Origin: Porticoccaceae bacterium UBA1989
Lineage (GTDB): Bacteria > Pseudomonadota > Gammaproteobacteria > Pseudomonadales > Porticoccaceae
Assembly: GCA_002335945.1 (NCBI GenBank)
Contig: DDDD01000074.1
Span: forward strand, 1-9,440
DNA: 9,440 nucleotides
Reading direction: 5' to 3'
Position 1 is the first letter of the stretch. Every line of letters begins with the position of its first letter. The notes under the pieces are model-generated. The model worked only from the letters and a program-made list of their open reading frames with translations. It was not told the DNA's origin and made no database searches. The translations under genes and the position numbers were made by a program. This document shows, one piece after another, positions 7,060 to 9,440 of this stretch.

Positions 7060-7127
7060 TTTTATCGCTCTTAATTAGCGCCTATTACCGTCTAGATAGC
7101 CCCTAAACAGCGCTAAAGACGATAAAA
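7060..7127. repeat. Nested inverted repeats upstream of the sugar transporter
   Basis: Outer arms TTTTATCG (7060-7067) and CGATAAAA (7120-7127) are perfect 8-base complements. Inside them, TTAGCGC (7075-7081) and GCGCTAA (7110-7116) are perfect 7-base complements in the correct nested order. Together they could form a 15-bp interrupted stem with a 28-base loop. A competing pair, AGATAGC (7094-7100) with GCTATCT (7132-7138), overlaps it. The region lies between the tetR stop and the transporter promoter and has no T-run typical of a terminator. Confidence 0.5.
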
Positions 7128-7160
7128 CAGCGCTATCTTGCGACCAAAAAGCCTATCTGC
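7105..7160. repeat. Repeats spaced 20 bp apart, candidate operator array
   Basis: AAACAGCGCTA occurs perfectly at 7105-7115 and 7125-7135, exactly 20 bases apart. CTATCT also occurs at 7133-7138 and 7153-7158, again 20 bases apart. The stretch 7146-7160 can be read as a decayed third unit, matching the second if two single-base gaps are allowed. Two-turn spacing upstream of a transporter suits cooperative binding of a regulator. None is encoded nearby apart from the TetR protein. Confidence 0.5.
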
Positions 7161-7193
7161 CTCAAACACGCCTTGCATGGCCAACTCAGCCAA

Positions 7194-7223
7194 TTTACCC
7201 TAGATTGTTAGCAAAACTATAAA
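7194..7223 (+). promoter_or_regulatory. Candidate sigma-70 promoter of the sugar transporter
   Basis: TTTACC (7194-7199, four of six) and TATAAA (7218-7223, five of six) are 18 bases apart. A transcript would start near 7230, leaving a short leader that just includes the ribosome binding site. The repeats lie 35-135 bases upstream, suitable for an activator or for a looping repressor. Confidence 0.35.
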
Positions 7224-7235
7224 TACACAATATTT

Positions 7236-7240
7236 GGGGA
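7236..7240 (+). promoter_or_regulatory. Ribosome binding site that sets the transporter start
   Basis: GGGGA lies five bases before the ATG at 7246. The frame can be extended to a TTG at 7234, but that codon lies directly before the site and has no site of its own, so ATG 7246 is chosen. Confidence 0.7.
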
Positions 7241-7245
7241 AACAC

Positions 7246-8484
7246 ATGGCGGGTCCAACTGCAGGAAACTCAACAGCAAAAGCGGCTGAAGGCCAAGAGC
7301 AGGGCACACAGACATTTGCGTTTATCGCGATGACCTGTCTGTTTTTCTTTTGGGGCTTTATTACAGTTCTAAATGATATTTTAATTCCATTTTTAAAAGA
7401 GTCCTTCGACCTTAACTACACCCAGGCAATGTTGGTGCAGTTTTGTTTCTTCGGTGCTTACTTTATCGTGTCACCCTTCGCTGGCAGACTCATTGATAAG
7501 GTCGGTTATCAGCAGGGCATTGTGCTTGGTCTGCTGACTACTGCTGCCGGTTGTATCCTTTTTTATCCCTCTGCAAGCTTTCATATGTATGGACTATTTC
7601 TGTTTGCCTTCTTTGTACTGGCCAGTGGTATCACCATCTTGCAGGTTGCAGCCAATCCCTACGTGGCAGCGCTAGGGCCAGAAAAAACCGCCGCTAGCCG
7701 GTTAAATTTGGCGCAGGCTGCTAACTCTCTGGGAACGACCGTTGGCCCCATTATCGGCGCATCGCTGATTCTGGGCGTGGTTGCTGCGGATGCTTCGGCG
7801 GTTCAGGGTCCCTACCTAATGATTGCGGGTCTGCTTATTGCAGCAGCATTGGTATTTAGAAACATTAAATTGCCGAAATTGGCCCATGTTGAAGCCACAG
7901 GCGAAGAGTCGGATGGCAATATCTGGGAGCACCGCTCACTGGTATTAGGTGCCCTAGCAATCTTCCTTTATGTCGGCGGTGAAGTTTCTATCGGAAGCTT
8001 CCTAGTCAACTATTTCTCCGAGAGCTCTATTGCAGGTATGAGTACGGCGGATGCGGGTGAGATGGTTGCTTACTACTGGGGCGCGGCAATGATCGGGCGT
8101 CTCGTCGGTGCAGTGCTAATGAACTACGTTGCTGCCACTAAGTATCTTGCGGTTAATGCGCTTATCGCGATTATTATGATTATCGTCAGCATGAACAGCA
8201 CAGGCGATGTGGCCATGTGGTCGATTCTGGCCGTTGGCTTCTTCAACTCCATTATGTTCCCAACCATCTTTACTCTGGCCGTTAAAGGTCTGGGTTCAAT
8301 GACGAGCAAAGGTTCTGGCCTAGTTTGTCAGGCGATTGTTGGTGGTGCACTTATTCCGCTAGTTCAGGGTGTTGCCGCCGATAGCATCGGTATTCAGCTG
8401 AGCTTTATAGTGCCAATGCTGTGCTACATCTATATTGGTTGGTACGCGCTAAATGGCGCTGAGGTCAATGCAGCCGATAGCTAA
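7246..8484 (+). CDS. MFS sugar transporter, FucP/GluP/NagP (FHS) family
   Basis: This 412-residue inner-membrane protein has about twelve hydrophobic segments in two halves, joined by a polar loop near 207-225 (KLPKLAHVEATGEESDG). It belongs to the fucose-galactose-glucose-H+ symporter group. Signatures are WGFITVLNDILIPFLK (36-51), GPEKTAASRLNLAQAANSLG and QVAANPYVAALG (133 onward). D44 matches the proton-site aspartate D46 of E. coli FucP. The other key acidic residue, FucP E135, is Q133 here, which argues against a plain fucose symporter and fits the glucose/galactose or N-acetylglucosamine branch. The first 22 residues are a polar cytoplasmic tail without a signal peptide. A repeat-rich 221-base region precedes the gene. 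xdhC begins 27 bases after its stop, with no terminator between, implying an operon. The family call is firm; the exact sugar, or whether the substrate is a sugar at all, is not determined. Confidence 0.93.
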   Translation: MAGPTAGNSTAKAAEGQEQGTQTFAFIAMTCLFFFWGFITVLNDILIPFLKESFDLNYTQAMLVQFCFFGAYFIVSPFAGRLIDKVGYQQGIVLGLLTTAAGCILFYPSASFHMYGLFLFAFFVLASGITILQVAANPYVAALGPEKTAASRLNLAQAANSLGTTVGPIIGASLILGVVAADASAVQGPYLMIAGLLIAAALVFRNIKLPKLAHVEATGEESDGNIWEHRSLVLGALAIFLYVGGEVSIGSFLVNYFSESSIAGMSTADAGEMVAYYWGAAMIGRLVGAVLMNYVAATKYLAVNALIAIIMIIVSMNSTGDVAMWSILAVGFFNSIMFPTIFTLAVKGLGSMTSKGSGLVCQAIVGGALIPLVQGVAADSIGIQLSFIVPMLCYIYIGWYALNGAEVNAADS

Positions 8485-8503
8485 AAATCTGTAAATGCGT
8501 AAA

Positions 8504-8532
8504 ATGCTGGGATGGTTAACCATCTCAAGCAT
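8504..8532 (+). promoter_or_regulatory. Hairpin enclosing the xdhC start codon
   Basis: Bases 8504-8515 pair with 8520-8532 to give 12 base pairs, with one G-U, one bulged A (8527 or 8528) and a TTAA loop. Its core, 8511-8524, is a perfect 14-base palindrome (GATGGTTAACCATC). The ATG of xdhC (8512-8514) and the only G-rich bases before it lie inside the 5' arm. No T-run follows, so this looks more like a translation-control element or protein-binding palindrome than a terminator. Confidence 0.6.
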
Positions 8533-9440
8533 CTTCTGGATATCTGGTACCCGCAGCGAGATTCTCAGCTGTGGGTACTAGCTACCGTCTATAAGACCGA
8601 AGGCCCCTCCTACCGTAAATCTGGCGCAATGATGCTGTTTAATGACCTTGGTCAGCAGTATGGCCTGCTCAGTGGCGGCTGCTTAGAAGCCGATATTCAG
8701 TTGCAGGCAGCGCGGGTGATGCGCAGTCAACAGTCTCTAACCGTTTGTTACGATGGCAGTGACGAAGACGATATTTCCTTTCAGTTGGGTATTGGCTGTG
8801 GTGGCACCGTTTATATTTTATTGCAGCCTATTCAGGCGGCAAATAATTATCTCAATCTTGGCGATATTCGCGATCATCTGGCAGAGCATGCACAGGGCCA
8901 ATATTGGCAGCTTGTCGCTGACAATGCCGATGCCCAAAGTCGTTGGTTGCGTTCAGGTGCGACAGAGAAGCCGGGTCTAGTCACCGAAGAAAACCAAACC
9001 TGGTTAGTCACGCAGATTAAACCGCAACCCCATATTCTGGTGTTGGGGGGTGGTGTGGACGCACAGCCGCTAGTAACAATGGCGAAAAATCTAGGGTGGA
9101 CAGTAACGCTCTGGGACTCTCGACCCGCCAATGGGCGACGAGAATATTTCTTGGCTGCGGATGTCCTTTTAGACTGTCCTATTAATAACCTAATCGATAC
9201 CCCTGCATTTACTCAGTGGGATGCAGCAGTGGTGATGTGTCATAACCTAGAGATGGATGCTCATGCCATTAAAACGTTACAGGCTTCCTCTGTAAGGTAT
9301 TTAGCGTTGCTTGGGCCAATAGCTCGGCAGCAGCAGGTGTTAGCCTTAGCGGGGTTAAGGGTAGAGACTTTGCGCATTCCTATCGCCGGTCCGGCCGGTT
9401 TAGATTTGGGAGCCGAACTCCCCGAGGGTATTGCCCTGTC
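8512..9440 (+). CDS. xdhC: XdhC/CoxI-family molybdenum-cofactor insertion protein, C-terminus outside window
   Basis: 309 codons are open to the window edge. The N-terminal XdhC_CoxI domain shows GPSYRKSGAMM (30-40), SGGCLE (54-59) and GIGCGGTVYILLQP (93-106), the conserved cysteine loops of the family. A second, Rossmann-like domain begins at PHILVLGGGVDAQPLV (173-188) and continues with WDSRP, VMCHNLEMDA, LALLGP and PIAGPAGLDLGAELPEG, matching XdhC_C. Family members bind molybdenum cofactor, help sulfurate it and deliver it to xanthine dehydrogenase or related molybdenum hydroxylases; no such enzyme is in view. The start is forced: an in-frame TAA lies at 8500-8502 and the ATG at 8512 is the only start codon before the conserved domain. 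It has no proper Shine-Dalgarno site and sits in a hairpin. The gene is 27 bases after the transporter and in the same frame. Only the end of the C-terminal domain should be missing. Confidence 0.92.
   Translation, partial: MVNHLKHLLDIWYPQRDSQLWVLATVYKTEGPSYRKSGAMMLFNDLGQQYGLLSGGCLEADIQLQAARVMRSQQSLTVCYDGSDEDDISFQLGIGCGGTVYILLQPIQAANNYLNLGDIRDHLAEHAQGQYWQLVADNADAQSRWLRSGATEKPGLVTEENQTWLVTQIKPQPHILVLGGGVDAQPLVTMAKNLGWTVTLWDSRPANGRREYFLAADVLLDCPINNLIDTPAFTQWDAAVVMCHNLEMDAHAIKTLQASSVRYLALLGPIARQQQVLALAGLRVETLRIPIAGPAGLDLGAELPEGIAL

Noticed and set aside
8753..9131. Open frames on both strands inside the xdhC region.
   Set aside because: The xdhC frame is continuous from 8512 to the window edge and carries all family motifs; the others are shadows.
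1..9440. A novel defence, mobile or biosynthetic system spanning the window.
   Set aside because: All eight genes belong to recognisable families, base use looks uniform by eye, and no mobile-element, toxin-antitoxin or phage hallmarks were seen.

Overview
The window looks like an ordinary chromosomal segment of a Gram-negative, marine-type gammaproteobacterium. This is inferred from moderate GC, the gene families present and their style of promoters and Shine-Dalgarno sites; I cannot name a genus. I see no insertion sequence, phage gene, CRISPR array, tRNA or rRNA. Every gap between genes is under 230 bases.

Layout. (1) 1-1204, minus strand: the first 268 codons of an uncharacterised radical SAM enzyme (its C-terminus lies outside the window) and, upstream of it, a small adrenodoxin-type [2Fe-2S] ferredoxin. 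(2) 1205-1381: a divergent intergenic region. (3) 1382-2824, plus strand: a YegD-like Hsp70 family protein with only the nucleotide-binding domain. (4) 2992-6294: a complete fused isobutyryl-CoA mutase, IcmF. It joins a B12 domain, a MeaI-type GTPase chaperone domain and a mutase barrel in 1100 residues, and carries the Phe/Gln pair typical of isobutyryl-CoA rather than methylmalonyl-CoA specificity. (5) 6404-7024: a TetR-family regulator. (6) 7025-7245: a repeat-rich regulatory region. (7) 7246-8484: an MFS sugar transporter of the FucP/GluP/NagP type. (8) 8512-9440: the first 309 codons of an XdhC/CoxI-type molybdenum-cofactor insertion protein, running off the window end.

How they may work together. 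icmF and the tetR gene form a plausible carbon-skeleton-rearrangement and regulator pair linking isobutyryl-CoA (from valine or branched acids) to n-butyryl-CoA. The transporter and xdhC are 27 bases apart with no terminator between them and are probably co-transcribed. The XdhC partner, a molybdenum hydroxylase, would be expected beyond the right edge. The Hsp70-like gene, the ferredoxin and the radical SAM gene have no demonstrable functional tie to icmF.

Most interesting points. A strong 12-bp hairpin buries the only possible start codon of xdhC. The region before the transporter holds nested inverted repeats and repeats spaced 20 bp apart. Start sites were revised for three genes from Shine-Dalgarno positions. 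I did not find convincing evidence of a wholly new biological system.
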